Shown here: one piece after another, positions 15,297 through 24,213 of the stretch
Numbering within the stretch: the first letter of the stretch is position 1
How the letters are laid out: each line of letters begins with the position of its first letter
Source of the DNA: Actinomycetota bacterium
Lineage (GTDB): Bacteria; Actinomycetota; Thermoleophilia; Solirubrobacterales; 70-9
Direction: 5' to 3'
Length of the DNA stretch: 64,000 nt
NCBI GenBank assembly: GCA_018268675.1
Contig: JAFDWB010000032.1
Location: 1 to 64,000, forward strand
The notes under the pieces: model-generated
Databases searched by the model: none
Told to the model about the DNA's origin: nothing
Seen by the model: only the letters and a program-made list of their open reading frames with translations
Translations under genes and position numbers: made by a program

Positions 15297-17872
15297 CCGA
15301 GGTCGAGCGCGGCGGTGTGGAAGAGGGACTGCAGCGGCGGCAGGTAGATGATCGCCGCGGCGAAGCAGACCTCGAAGACGATCCCGCGCAGCAGGTTGCG
15401 GTTGGTGAAGACGCCGATCTGCCGCAGCGAGGCGGTCGTCGTGCGGCAGGCGAAGCCCGCCCCGATCTGGCCTGCGACGATCCCCGCCCAGGTCATCGAG
15501 GTCGCCTGCAGGTAGGCGTGGTGCAGCGGCGTCCCTTCGCCGGTGGCGGCGCCCCAGCTCCAGCCCGCCGCGAGCAGGACGACGAAGAAGCCGAGCATCG
15601 CCAGGCACGCCTCGACCAACCCCATCCGCAGCCAGGCGCGGACCAGCATCGAGCGCTGGATGATCCCCGACTTGCGCGGCCGCGGTGGCCGCTCCATGAT
15701 CCCCGGTTCGCCCGGCTCGCGGCCCAGCGCCAGCGCCGGGACGGTATCGGTGCCGAGGTCGATGGCGAGGATCTGCAGCGGCAGGACCGGCAGCGGGATG
15801 CTCCCCCCGGCGAGCATGAAGATCGCGAACGGGAGGGCCTCCGCGGGGGCGTGGGTGAAGATGTAGGTGATGAACTTGCGGACGTTGTCGTAGACGACCC
15901 GCCCCTCTTCGACCGCGGCGACGATCGAGGCGAAGTTGTCGTCGGTGAGCACCATCGTCGCCGCCTCGCGCGCCACGTCGGTGCCGGAGGCGCCCATCGC
16001 GACGCCGATGTCGGCGCGGCGCAGGGCGGGCGCGTCGTTGACCCCGTCGCCGGTCATCGCCACCGTGTGGCCCTCGGCCCGCAGCGCGTCGACCAGGTGG
16101 AGCTTCGTCTCCGGGTTCGAGCGGGCGACGATCAGCTCCTCCGCCTCGTGCAGGAGGCGGTCGAGCTGGTCCTGCGGCAGCGCTTCGATCTCGGCCCCGG
16201 TGATCACGGTCGGATCGGCGCCGACGATCCCGGCCTGGCGGGCGATCGCCGCGGCGGTGAGGCCGTGGTCGCCGGTGACCATGACGATGCGGATGCCGGC
16301 CCCCCGGCAGCGGGCGACCGCCTCGACGACCTCGGGCCGCAACGGGTCCTCGAGCGCGATCAGCCCGAGGAAGGTGAGCCCGGCCTCGGCCTGCTCGCGG
16401 GTCTCCTCGGCGCCGTCGGTGGCGGGCCGCTCGGCGAACCCGAGCACCCGCAGCCCGCGCGCCGCGTAGCCGTCGCACACCGCGCGGACCTCCTCCCGCC
16501 CCTGCTCGGTGAGCGCCACCGCCTCGGCGCCGCTCAGCAGCGCCGTGCAGCGATCGAGCAGCTCCAGCGGGGCGCCCTTCACGTGCCAGGTCAGGGCGGT
16601 GCCGTCGGGCCCCGCGTCGAGCGTGCTCATCCGCTTCACGTGCGGGTCGAAGGAGAACACCCGACGGCGCGCGCGGGCGCGGGCGAGCGGCGCCGAGGCG
16701 GTGTCCTCGCCGAGCGTCGAGGCCGCTTCCAGCAGCGCGCTCTCGCTCGGGTCGCCGTGCTTCTCGGCCTTCCCGTCGAGCACGGTCAGGGTGGCGTTGC
16801 TGCAGAGGACCGCGGTCCGCGCCAGCGCGCCGAAGGCGGGCGCCCGGGGCGGCGCGCCGCCGTCCAGGGCGAACTCCTCGCCGTCCGCCCAGACGAGCCG
16901 CGCCGCCATCTTGCCCTCGGTGAGCGTGCCGGTCTTGTCGGTGCAGATCACGTCGGTGGAGCCGAGCGTCTCGACCGCGGTCAGCCGCTTGACCAGGGCG
17001 CGGCGCCGCGCCATCCGCCGCACCGCGCCGGCCAGCGAGAGGGTGATGATCGGCAGCAGGCCCTCGGGGACGTTGCCGACCAGCAACCCGATCGAGGCGA
17101 CCAGGGCGAAGCTCACCGAGAGCCCGGCGAGGCCGATCCCGACGAAGAAGAAGACGACCCCGGTGGCGACCGCGATCGCCGCGATCAGCCAGGCCGCCCG
17201 GTTCACCTGTTCCTGCAGCGGGCTGACCTCGGGCGCGACCCGCTGGGTCAGCGCCGCGATCCGGCCGAGCTGGGTGTGCATCGCGGTCGCCGTCACCACC
17301 CCCTCGGCGTCGCCCTCGGTGCAGAGGCTGCCGGCGAAGACGCGGGTCGGGTCCGCGAGCGGGTTCGGCCGCGCCCCCGGCGCCCGGCCCGCTTCGCGGG
17401 TGACCGGCTGGGACTCGCCGGTGAGCGGCGACATGTCGACCTCGAGCGCGCCGCTCGCGAGCGTCGCGTCGGCCGAGATCCGGTCGCCCTCGGCGAGCAG
17501 GACAACGTCGCCGGGGACCAGCAGCGTCGCGTCGATCGCCTCCACCCGGCCGTCGCGCCGCACCCGGACCTGCGGCGGCAGCAGCTCCCCGAGTGCCTCG
17601 GTGGCCCGCTCGGCCTGCGCCTCCTGGGCGAAGGCGAGCAGGGCGTTGAGGGCGATCACGGCGACGATCGCGATCGCCAGGGTCGCGTTCCCGGCGATCA
17701 CCGCGAGTGCCGCCGCCGCCCACAGCAGCAGCGCCAGCGGATGCGCGAACTGGCGCCCGAGCTCACGCCAGAGGCTCGGCCCGGCGGTGCGGACGACCTC
17801 GTTGCGCCCGTACTGGACAAGGCGCCGCTCGGCCTCGCGCGAGGTGAGGCCGCGCGGCGCCGGGGGTTTCAT
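15116..17872 (-). CDS. Cation-transporting P-type ATPase (type II, Na,K-ATPase-like)
   Basis: The 918-residue membrane pump shows an N-terminal cation-ATPase segment (LTSREAERRLVQYGRNEV), the actuator TGES at 151-154, and NVPEGLLP in M4 at 267-274. The phosphorylation motif DKTGT is at 312-316, with TGDGVNDAP and M5/M6 features IDLGTDTVPALALG. The PEGLL and IDLGTDTVPA patterns are typical of P2C (Na,K/H,K) pumps rather than Ca pumps; the transported ion is not known. The ATG at 17872 follows GAGAGGAG; a longer frame to 17968 has no support. Homology ends near WRAWRRRR, and the last ~33 residues overlap the stress-protein gene. Such pumps accompany dormancy regulons (CtpF in mycobacteria). Confidence 0.92.
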   Translation of the reverse strand: MKPPAPRGLTSREAERRLVQYGRNEVVRTAGPSLWRELGRQFAHPLALLLWAAAALAVIAGNATLAIAIVAVIALNALLAFAQEAQAERATEALGELLPPQVRVRRDGRVEAIDATLLVPGDVVLLAEGDRISADATLASGALEVDMSPLTGESQPVTREAGRAPGARPNPLADPTRVFAGSLCTEGDAEGVVTATAMHTQLGRIAALTQRVAPEVSPLQEQVNRAAWLIAAIAVATGVVFFFVGIGLAGLSVSFALVASIGLLVGNVPEGLLPIITLSLAGAVRRMARRRALVKRLTAVETLGSTDVICTDKTGTLTEGKMAARLVWADGEEFALDGGAPPRAPAFGALARTAVLCSNATLTVLDGKAEKHGDPSESALLEAASTLGEDTASAPLARARARRRVFSFDPHVKRMSTLDAGPDGTALTWHVKGAPLELLDRCTALLSGAEAVALTEQGREEVRAVCDGYAARGLRVLGFAERPATDGAEETREQAEAGLTFLGLIALEDPLRPEVVEAVARCRGAGIRIVMVTGDHGLTAAAIARQAGIVGADPTVITGAEIEALPQDQLDRLLHEAEELIVARSNPETKLHLVDALRAEGHTVAMTGDGVNDAPALRRADIGVAMGASGTDVAREAATMVLTDDNFASIVAAVEEGRVVYDNVRKFITYIFTHAPAEALPFAIFMLAGGSIPLPVLPLQILAIDLGTDTVPALALGREPGEPGIMERPPRPRKSGIIQRSMLVRAWLRMGLVEACLAMLGFFVVLLAAGWSWGAATGEGTPLHHAYLQATSMTWAGIVAGQIGAGFACRTTTASLRQIGVFTNRNLLRGIVFEVCFAAAIIYLPPLQSLFHTAALDLGQLALLATFPFVVWGIDEAWRAWRRRRPPAAGRGTTITGQGASWIGAAEVEPSRTRSTVP

Positions 17873-17933
17873 CGGACGGTCTCCTCTCGGCACGGGATCT
17901 CGGTTGCGATCCCACCAGCGCCCGGCGCCGGTG

Positions 17934-17940
17934 CCATCCG
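17934..17940 (-). promoter_or_regulatory. CGGATGG box upstream of P-type ATPase
   Basis: CGGATGG on the minus strand, preceded by GGTCCCA, lies 62 bases before the ATPase start. It forms a divergent pair with the plus-strand copy at 17973. Confidence 0.4.
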
Positions 17941-17972
17941 TGGGACCGCGACCCCGAGCCGTGGGCAAACAC

Positions 17973-17979
17973 CGGATGG
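17973..17979 (+). promoter_or_regulatory. CGGATGG box upstream of ABC exporter
   Basis: CGGATGGAGCGGCGC is shared for 15 bases with the box at 21491. It lies 86 bases before the ATP-binding protein start and faces away from the minus-strand copy at 17934. Confidence 0.4.
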
Positions 17980-18058
17980 AGCGGCGCGCCGGCGCTGAGA
18001 CGTTTGCGACGCCAATCCGGAATCCGCGCCGCCGGCCGGCGGCAGACAGGAGCCAGAG

Positions 18059-18841
18059 ATGTCAAGCACGAGCGTCCGCCCCGACCCGGCCCCGCTGCTG
18101 GAGGCGCGCGGCCTGACCCGCGCCTTCGGCGCCGGCGCCACCGCGGTGCAGGCGCTGCGGGGCGTCGACCTCACCGTCGGCGAGGGCGAGTTGGTCGCGA
18201 TCATGGGACCGTCGGGATCCGGCAAGAGCACCCTGCTCCACATCCTCGGCGCCCTCGACCGGCCGGACGCGGGCTCGGTCTCGATCGACGGCCGCCGCTA
18301 CGACGACCTCTCCGACCGCGAGCTGACCCGCCTGCGCGGCGAGGTATTCGGCTTCGTCTTCCAGTTCTTCAACCTGCTGCCGACCCTGAGCGCCGCCGAG
18401 AACGTGCTGCTGCCGGCGCTGGTCAACGGCGAACGGCCGGCCGGCTACGCCGCCCGGGTCGACGCCCTGCTCGGCCGCGTCGGCCTCGGCGACCGGGCCG
18501 CGCACCTGCCGACCGAGCTCTCCGGCGGCGAGCAGCAACGGGTCGCGATCGCCCGCGCCCTGCTCCGCCACCCGCGCCTGGTGCTCGCCGATGAGCCGAC
18601 CGGCAACCTCGACTCGAAGGCGGGCGGCAGCGTGATGCGGCTGCTGCGCTCGGTCGTCGACGACGGCCAGACGGTCGTGATGGTCACCCACGACCCCGGC
18701 GCCGCGGCGCTCGCCGACCGCGTCGTCTTCCTCCGCGACGGCGAGATCTCCGGTGAGGTCGAAGGCGGTGACACGGCCCGTGTGATCGACGCCTTCCGCG
18801 AGATCGAGGCGGGCGCCCAGCCCGAGCGGGCGGCCGCATGA
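18059..18841 (+). CDS. ABC transporter ATP-binding protein, MacB/LolD type
   Basis: The 260-residue ATPase has Walker A GPSGSGKST near residue 50, the Q-loop in FVFQFFNLLPTLSA, signature LSGGEQQRVAIARAL, Walker B LVLADEPTGNLDS and the switch VTHDP. The FQFFNLLPTLSA and EPTGNLDSK patterns are typical of the MacB/LolD/FtsE group, which drives mechanotransmission permeases rather than classic channels. The ATG follows AGGAGCCAGAG. Its stop overlaps the ATG of the permease gene, giving a two-gene exporter. Confidence 0.93.
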   Translation: MSSTSVRPDPAPLLEARGLTRAFGAGATAVQALRGVDLTVGEGELVAIMGPSGSGKSTLLHILGALDRPDAGSVSIDGRRYDDLSDRELTRLRGEVFGFVFQFFNLLPTLSAAENVLLPALVNGERPAGYAARVDALLGRVGLGDRAAHLPTELSGGEQQRVAIARALLRHPRLVLADEPTGNLDSKAGGSVMRLLRSVVDDGQTVVMVTHDPGAAALADRVVFLRDGEISGEVEGGDTARVIDAFREIEAGAQPERAAA

Positions 18842-21435
18842 TCGCCTCGGCCCGCCCCGCGGGAGTCCGGCTGCGCAGCTTCGCCGGCCTCGGCGGCCGC
18901 TCGCTGCGGGCGCGGCCGCTGCGCTCGGGGCTGACCGCCGCCGGGATCGTCCTCGGGGTCGGGATGGCGTTCGGCGTCCTCGTCCTCGTCGCCACCATCC
19001 ACTCCAGCTTCGGCAGCCTCTTCAACACGATCTACGGCAACACCGACGTGATCGTCTCCGGCAAGGCCTCGGTCGGCGAGGTGCCGCAGCGGACGCTCGG
19101 CCAGGTCCGCCGGGTCGAAGGGGTGAAGGCGGCCTCCGGCCAGGTGATGGGCCTCTTCCGTGTGATCGGCACCGAAGGGAAGGCCCAGACGGGCGCCGCG
19201 GCGACGCTCTTCGTCGCCGGCACCAACCTGAGGGGCCCGGACACGGCCGGCGCCACCCTGGTCGAAGGGACCAAGCCCCGCGGTCCGCGCCAGATCGAGC
19301 TCGAGGAAGCGTGGGCGAGGTCCCACGGCCTCACCCGCGGCGACACGATCCGGCTGGCGACGCCGACCGGCGAAGCGGCGCTCCTGGTCTCCGGCATCTT
19401 CCGCTTCGGGACGGCGCTCGATCTGGGCGGCTACGGCACCGCCGCGGCGCCGCTCGGCTCGGTCCGCCGGATGACCGGCAAAGCGACCGGTTGGGACGGG
19501 ATCGACGTGATCGCGGCGAGCGGGGTCTCCGCCGCGGAACTGAGCCGGCGGATCCGCGCCGTCGTCGGCCCGGGGATCGAAGTCGCGACCCCCGCGGCGA
19601 AGAGCGAAGAAGTGAACGAAGCGATGTCGAGCCTCGACATCGTCCTCTACTTCTTCTCCGGGATGGCGATCTTCGTCAGCGTCTTCCTGATCCTCAACTC
19701 CTTCAACATGACCGTGCTGCAGCGGATCCGGGAGATCGGGACGCTGCGGGCGCTGGGCGCCTCGCGGCGGCGGATCGCCACCTCGGTGCTGGGCGAAGCG
19801 CTCTTCCTCGCGATCCCCGGCTGCGCGCTCGGGCTGGCGCTCGGGATCGGCCTGGCCGAACTGCTGGCGGCGGCGATGCGGAGCTTCTTCGGGCTGCCGA
19901 TCGCCGCACTCGACGTGACCCCGGGCGCACTCGTCGCGGCGGTCGCCATCGGCCTCCTGGCGACGACCGCGGGAGCCCTCTACCCCTCGCTCCGCGCCGG
20001 CCGGATCGCCCCGGTCCGAGCGCTGACCGGGGCGGTCGGCAGCGAGCGCCGGCCCGGCCTGCCGCGGGCGCTGCTCGGCGCCGCGCTCTTCCTCCCCGGG
20101 ATGGCGATCGGCGGCCTCTTCTGGTTCTCGAACGCGAGCGGCACGACCACCGCGGCGATCGTCGGGGTCGGCTCGACGCTGATGATGTTCGTCGGCATGG
20201 TGCTGCTGGCGCCGTTCCTGGTGATGCCGCTGATCGACCTGCTCGCGCGGCCGGTGCGGGCGCTGATGCCGTCGGAGGGGAGGCTCGCCACCGACTCGCT
20301 GCGGATGAACCCGTTGCGCACCTCGGCCACCGCCGCGGCGCTCGTCGTGACCCTCTCGGTGGTCGTGGTCAACGCGACGATGAGCGCCAGCTTCCTCGGT
20401 TCGATCTCCAGCCAGCTCGACGCCCACTTCGCCCGCGACCTCACCGTGCAGCCGCTCGGCTACAGCAGCTACGGCCCGCCGGTGAGCGCGATCGCCCCCT
20501 CGCTGCGGCGCCAGATCGCGGCGCTGCCCGCGGTCGGCACCGTCACCCCGGAGCGGATCGTCTACATGCGCAAGCTGCCGGGTTCGCGCGAACCGGGCCT
20601 GCTCGAGGCGGTCGAACCGAGCCGGTGGCCGCGCGTCGACAAGAGCGAATACGAAGGCGCGAGCACCGCCGCGGCGATGGCCGGGCTCGGCGCCGGGGGC
20701 GCCGTGGTCGGCAGGCGCTTCGCCGAAGCCACCGGGCTCGGGGTCGGCGACACGGTGGCGCTGCGCGGCGCGGGCGGCGTGGTGCGCGCCCCGATCGTCG
20801 CCACCACCGACACCTTCGAAGCGAACGGCAACGTGGTGATGGTGTCGCTGGCGACGCTGCGGCGGGCCTACGGGATCACCTCGGACTCGACCCTCGCCCT
20901 CACCGCCGTCTCGCCCGATCGCCGGGCGGCGCTCGCCCGCCAGGTCGGCGCGCTGCTCGAACGCCGCTACCCCGGCTTCGAAGCGGTCTCCGACGCCGAA
21001 GTGAAGAAGCAGTACGAAAGCGCGATCAACCAGCAGTTCTCCTTCTTCGACGCGATCGTCGGCATCGCCGTGATCGTCGGCTTGTTGGGGATCATCAACA
21101 CCCTCTCGATGGCGGTGATCGAGCGGACCCGCGAGATCGGCGTGCTGCGCGCGCTGGGCGGCTCGCGCTGGCGCATCCGCCGCACGATGCTGACCGAGAG
21201 CGTCCTCATCTCGGTTGCCGGGAGCCTGGTCGGGATCGGCCTCGGCCTGCTCGTCGGGATCGTCTGGATCATCTCGATACGCGAAAGCACCCTGGTCGGG
21301 CTGAAGCTGGGGATCCCCACCTCGATGCTGATCGCGATCGCCGTGCTCGGCGTCCTGATCGGCGTCCTGGCGGCGATCGTCCCGGCCCGCCGCGCCGCCC
21401 GACTCGATCCGCTGAAGGCCCTCACCTACGAGTGA
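18838..21435 (+). CDS. FtsX/MacB-family ABC permease
   Basis: The 865-residue membrane protein has a first membrane segment near residue 35 (GIVLGVGMAFGVLVLVATI), a large extracytoplasmic MacB-type domain, and a three-helix FtsX block around 265-385. A second extracytoplasmic domain and a second FtsX block near 730-855 (IVGLLGIINTLSMAVIERT; LGGSRWRIRRTMLTE) follow. This two-block layout is usual for Gram-positive lipid or peptide exporters and lipoprotein-handling machines; the cargo is unknown. It overlaps the ATPase gene by ATGA. Glu is encoded largely by GAA here, unlike most neighbours. Confidence 0.9.
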   Translation: MIASARPAGVRLRSFAGLGGRSLRARPLRSGLTAAGIVLGVGMAFGVLVLVATIHSSFGSLFNTIYGNTDVIVSGKASVGEVPQRTLGQVRRVEGVKAASGQVMGLFRVIGTEGKAQTGAAATLFVAGTNLRGPDTAGATLVEGTKPRGPRQIELEEAWARSHGLTRGDTIRLATPTGEAALLVSGIFRFGTALDLGGYGTAAAPLGSVRRMTGKATGWDGIDVIAASGVSAAELSRRIRAVVGPGIEVATPAAKSEEVNEAMSSLDIVLYFFSGMAIFVSVFLILNSFNMTVLQRIREIGTLRALGASRRRIATSVLGEALFLAIPGCALGLALGIGLAELLAAAMRSFFGLPIAALDVTPGALVAAVAIGLLATTAGALYPSLRAGRIAPVRALTGAVGSERRPGLPRALLGAALFLPGMAIGGLFWFSNASGTTTAAIVGVGSTLMMFVGMVLLAPFLVMPLIDLLARPVRALMPSEGRLATDSLRMNPLRTSATAAALVVTLSVVVVNATMSASFLGSISSQLDAHFARDLTVQPLGYSSYGPPVSAIAPSLRRQIAALPAVGTVTPERIVYMRKLPGSREPGLLEAVEPSRWPRVDKSEYEGASTAAAMAGLGAGGAVVGRRFAEATGLGVGDTVALRGAGGVVRAPIVATTDTFEANGNVVMVSLATLRRAYGITSDSTLALTAVSPDRRAALARQVGALLERRYPGFEAVSDAEVKKQYESAINQQFSFFDAIVGIAVIVGLLGIINTLSMAVIERTREIGVLRALGGSRWRIRRTMLTESVLISVAGSLVGIGLGLLVGIVWIISIRESTLVGLKLGIPTSMLIAIAVLGVLIGVLAAIVPARRAARLDPLKALTYE

Positions 21436-21490
21436 ATCGCCGCCCCGGGGCCGGTCCGCAGGATGCCCCTCGAAGCCGTGCGGTCCCACC

Positions 21491-21497
21491 CGGATGG
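21491..21497 (+). promoter_or_regulatory. CGGATGG box upstream of cupredoxin
   Basis: CGGATGGAGCGGCGC is identical to the box at 17973, is preceded by GGTCCCACC, and is followed by TCTACG at the same 19-base spacing seen at 8901. The cupredoxin start is about 72 bases downstream. Confidence 0.4.
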
Positions 21498-21568
21498 AGC
21501 GGCGCCCACCTCGATCTACGGTCCGGTCGTAAACCGAGAGAGCTCCGACGACACAGGAGAACGGAACG

Positions 21569-22156
21569 ATGTCAGCCAACGATCACACCCAAGCGCCGCC
21601 CGTGCCGCCCCGATCCGGCTTCGTCCTGATGGTGGCGACGATGGCCCTGCTCTTCTCCTTGGTCGCGGTGCTCGCCGTGGCCTTCCGGATGCAGAACTCG
21701 AACAGCACCGTCCCCGCCCACTACGGGTCCACGATGATGAACGGCTCGACCGTCCACGGCCCGGCCTCGATGATGGGCGCCGGCACCGGCACCGGCGGCG
21801 GCGCCGGCGTCGAAACCGTCGACGTGGTGATCAAGAGCGACGAAGAGCACGCTCGCCGCGGCCCCGAAGGCACCTGGCACGACGCCTTCCTGCCCGCCAG
21901 CTTCACGGTGCGGCCGGGAGCCACGGTCAAGGTGACGTTCCACAACTACGACGAAGGCGAACACACCTTCACCTCGATGCCGCTGGGACTGAACTTCAAG
22001 ATCCCGGGTGGCTCCGCCCGGCACCCGAAGAGCACCACCTTCACCTTCCGGGCGCCGGACCACCGCGGCACCTTCCTCTGGTACTGCGCGATGCCGTGCG
22101 ACCCGTGGGCGATGAGCCACGTCGGCTACATGCGCGGCTACGTCACCGTCGCCTGA
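21569..22156 (+). CDS. Membrane-anchored cupredoxin-domain protein
   Basis: The 195-residue protein has a cytoplasmic tail of about 16 residues, one membrane helix (FVLMVATMALLFSLVAVLAVAF), and a Met/His-containing linker (residues 40-75). A C-terminal cupredoxin domain follows. Likely copper ligands are the His in GEHTFTS and the cysteines in WYCAMPCDPWAM plus a following His/Met. The C-x3-C spacing recalls the CuA site of cytochrome oxidase subunit II, but the expected His four residues after the second Cys is Ala. It may therefore be an atypical mono- or binuclear site in an extracytoplasmic electron carrier. AGGAGA precedes the ATG. It is convergent with the ferredoxin operon. Confidence 0.82.
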   Translation: MSANDHTQAPPVPPRSGFVLMVATMALLFSLVAVLAVAFRMQNSNSTVPAHYGSTMMNGSTVHGPASMMGAGTGTGGGAGVETVDVVIKSDEEHARRGPEGTWHDAFLPASFTVRPGATVKVTFHNYDEGEHTFTSMPLGLNFKIPGGSARHPKSTTFTFRAPDHRGTFLWYCAMPCDPWAMSHVGYMRGYVTVA

Positions 22157-22171
22157 GCGCGGCGGCCCGGC

Positions 22172-22195
22172 CGGTGCGCTACGGGTAGCGCACCG
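22172..22195. terminator. Bidirectional terminator hairpin
   Basis: CGGTGCGCTA and TAGCGCACCG form a perfect 10-bp stem with a CGGG tetraloop. It lies between the convergent cupredoxin and ferredoxin genes and contains the ferredoxin stop codon. Confidence 0.65.
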
Positions 22196-22385
22196 CGCCG
22201 GTCTCCTCGTCGACGATCGAGATCGCGGCCGCCGGGCAGGCTTCCGCCGCCGCCAGCAGCAGCTCAAGCGGGGCGGCGCCGATCACCACGGCGACGTCGT
22301 CGAGGCGGAACACCTCGGGCGCCACCTCGACGCAGTCGCCATGGGCCATGCACTCGTCAGGGTCGACCACCGGTACGTAGCTCAT
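22179..22385 (-). CDS. Ferredoxin, single [3Fe-4S]-type cluster
   Basis: The 68-residue soluble electron carrier has ligands in DECMAHGDC and EACPAAAI. A His replaces the second Cys of the usual CxxCxxC, which is the pattern of small [3Fe-4S] ferredoxins that serve cytochromes P450 and related oxidoreductases in actinobacteria. The start MSYVPVVDPDEC at 22385 overlaps the stop of the reductase gene (ATGA); longer upstream frames are shadows. It is the last gene of the minus-strand operon that also encodes its likely reductase. Confidence 0.92.
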   Translation of the reverse strand: MSYVPVVDPDECMAHGDCVEVAPEVFRLDDVAVVIGAAPLELLLAAAEACPAAAISIVDEETGAVRYP

Positions 22386-23563
22386 ACGGCGAGCTCCTCT
22401 CTCTCGACGGCGCGGGCGCCGTCTTGGATCTGTCTGCGAAGGGTGCGGATCGCGGCGGGCCTGCCGACCGCGAGCCCCGCGACCGGGACGCCGCCGCGGG
22501 TGAAGAGGACCTCGAAATCGCGGCCCGCCGGATCGCCGTCGAGCTGCGTGGCGTCGGCGCCGCGCGGGTCGCCGACGCACTGCACGCGGAGGCCGAACTG
22601 GTCGCTCCAGAAGGCAGGCGGCGGCGGCGTCCCCGGGTCCTCGCCGAGCATCGTCCTGGCCGCCGCGGCGCCCTGCCAGGCGGCCGCCTCCCAGTGCTCG
22701 GTGCGGTGGTGGCGGCCGCTCGCCGGATCGAGGGACAGGGCCGAGTCGCCCGCGGCGAACACGTCGGGCAGCGGCGAGCGGCCGCCGGCGTCGATCGGGA
22801 TGCCGGCGGCGAAACCGTGCTCGGCGAGCCAGGCCGTCGCCGCGACGGTCCCGATCCCGACCACGACGACGTCGCAGCCGATCCGCTCGCCGTCGGCGAG
22901 CACCAGCTCCTCGACCGCGGCGCCGCCGCGGGCCTCGGCCAGGGCCGCGCCGAGCCGCACGTCGACGCCCTCCTCGCGGTGCAGGTCGGCGAACCAGCCG
23001 CCGATCTCCTCGCCGAGGATCGGCGCGAGCGGGGCCGGCAGCGCCTCGATCAGCGTCACCTCGGCGCCGAGGCCGCGGGCAGTCGCCGCGACCTCCTGGC
23101 CGATGAAGCCGGCGCCGACGATCGCCAGGCGCACCCCGGGCGCGAGCGCCGCGCGCAGGGCCCGCGCGTCGGCGAGGTCGCGGAGCACATGCACGTTGCG
23201 GTGGGTGAGGAAGGGCAGCCGGCGGGCCGCGCCGCCGGTCGCGATCAGCAGGCGGTCGTACCGGTAGCGGGCGCCGGACTCGCAGCGCACGGTGTGCCCG
23301 CGCGGGTCGAGCGCGGTGGCGCGCTCGCCGAGCGCCAGCTCGACCTCGTTCTCGCGGTACCAGTCGCGCGGCCGGTAGGCGAGCGTCTCCTCCCCCACCT
23401 CGCCCGCCAGCACCCGCTTCGAGAGCGGCGGCCGGTCGTAGGGCGCGAACGGCTCGGCGCCGCAGATCCGCAGCGCTCCCTCGTAGCCGCGCCGGCGCAG
23501 GGTCTCGGCCGCCCGCTGGCCCGCCAGGCCGCCGCCGACGATCAACACTCCTCGCTTTTTCAT
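22382..23563 (-). CDS. FAD-dependent ferredoxin reductase
   Basis: The 393-residue protein has an N-terminal FAD Rossmann motif VLIVGGGLAGQRAAETL, DRPPLSKRVLAG, a second dinucleotide motif LAIVGAGFIGQEVAATA for NAD(P)H, and PDVFAAGDSA. These are the signatures of rubredoxin/putidaredoxin-type reductases. It should transfer electrons from NAD(P)H to the ferredoxin encoded immediately downstream. GGAGGAGG precedes the ATG at 23563, which overlaps the stop of the membrane-protein gene. The longer frame extending to 24241 is a shadow. Confidence 0.92.
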   Translation of the reverse strand: MKKRGVLIVGGGLAGQRAAETLRRRGYEGALRICGAEPFAPYDRPPLSKRVLAGEVGEETLAYRPRDWYRENEVELALGERATALDPRGHTVRCESGARYRYDRLLIATGGAARRLPFLTHRNVHVLRDLADARALRAALAPGVRLAIVGAGFIGQEVAATARGLGAEVTLIEALPAPLAPILGEEIGGWFADLHREEGVDVRLGAALAEARGGAAVEELVLADGERIGCDVVVVGIGTVAATAWLAEHGFAAGIPIDAGGRSPLPDVFAAGDSALSLDPASGRHHRTEHWEAAAWQGAAAARTMLGEDPGTPPPPAFWSDQFGLRVQCVGDPRGADATQLDGDPAGRDFEVLFTRGGVPVAGLAVGRPAAIRTLRRQIQDGARAVEREELAV

Positions 23564-24213
23564 CCTGCCTCCTCCACGACGTCGGGGATGGGACGCGGCC
23601 GGGCGCGTCGCGGGCCGGCGGCGTGCGGCAGGGCCTCGCGGACCCTGCCGCCGACCGCCCGGGGGCCGCGCCGACCCAGCAGTCGGTAGACGAAGAGGCC
23701 GCCGATCACCGGCGCGGTGAGGATCACCCACCAGCGGAACCAGACCGCGGTCGCGTCGGTGCCCGCGCCGAGCGCGTGCACCAGGCCGAGGACGTAGACG
23801 ACGACCGTCGCCCGGTGGGCCTTGCGCCAGAGGCGGGCCCCGATCCGCTTGCGGACGTAGAAGCTGAGGCCGAGCAGCGCCGCCAGGTAGCCGGCGAGGA
23901 TGCCGAGGCCGGTGAAGATCGTCCGGTAGCCCATCGCGAACGGCACCGTGACGCCGGCGACGCCCGGGTTCAGCCACGGGTCGCCAAGCAGCGTGATGCC
24001 GTGGACGGCGATCGCCACGAGCGCCGCCAGCGCGGTGTGCTCGTGGACCGAGACCAGCTTGCGCGAGAGGCCGGGGCGCCGCATCACCTTCCCCGCCATC
24101 GCCAGGCCGATGCCGACCGAGATCGTGATCAGGGCGAAGGCGACGAGGCCCGAGGCGCGCGAGGCGAGCCACCAGCCGTGGCTCTGCAGGGTGGTCGAGA
24201 TGCCGCCGCTCAT
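23560..24213 (-). CDS. Ferric-reductase-like transmembrane protein
   Basis: The 217-residue protein has about six hydrophobic segments and haem-ligand-type histidines in VHEHTALAALVAIAVHG and in RKAHRATVVVYVLGLVHALG. This is the ferric reductase-like / MsrQ haem b domain pattern, moving electrons across the membrane. The tail after residue 175 is basic and Pro/Arg-rich. It overlaps the ApbE gene upstream and the ferredoxin reductase downstream by ATGA. The likely chain is NAD(P)H, ferredoxin reductase, membrane haem protein, and an extracytoplasmic flavoprotein. The final acceptor is not visible. Confidence 0.85.
   Translation of the reverse strand: MSGGISTTLQSHGWWLASRASGLVAFALITISVGIGLAMAGKVMRRPGLSRKLVSVHEHTALAALVAIAVHGITLLGDPWLNPGVAGVTVPFAMGYRTIFTGLGILAGYLAALLGLSFYVRKRIGARLWRKAHRATVVVYVLGLVHALGAGTDATAVWFRWWVILTAPVIGGLFVYRLLGRRGPRAVGGRVREALPHAAGPRRARPRPIPDVVEEAG

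Noticed and set aside
18445-21579. 1044-residue minus-strand frame across the ABC permease
   Set aside because: The antisense frame has no domain pattern and is dominated by Asp/Arg/Gly/His typical of GC-rich shadows; the plus-strand FtsX protein is clear.
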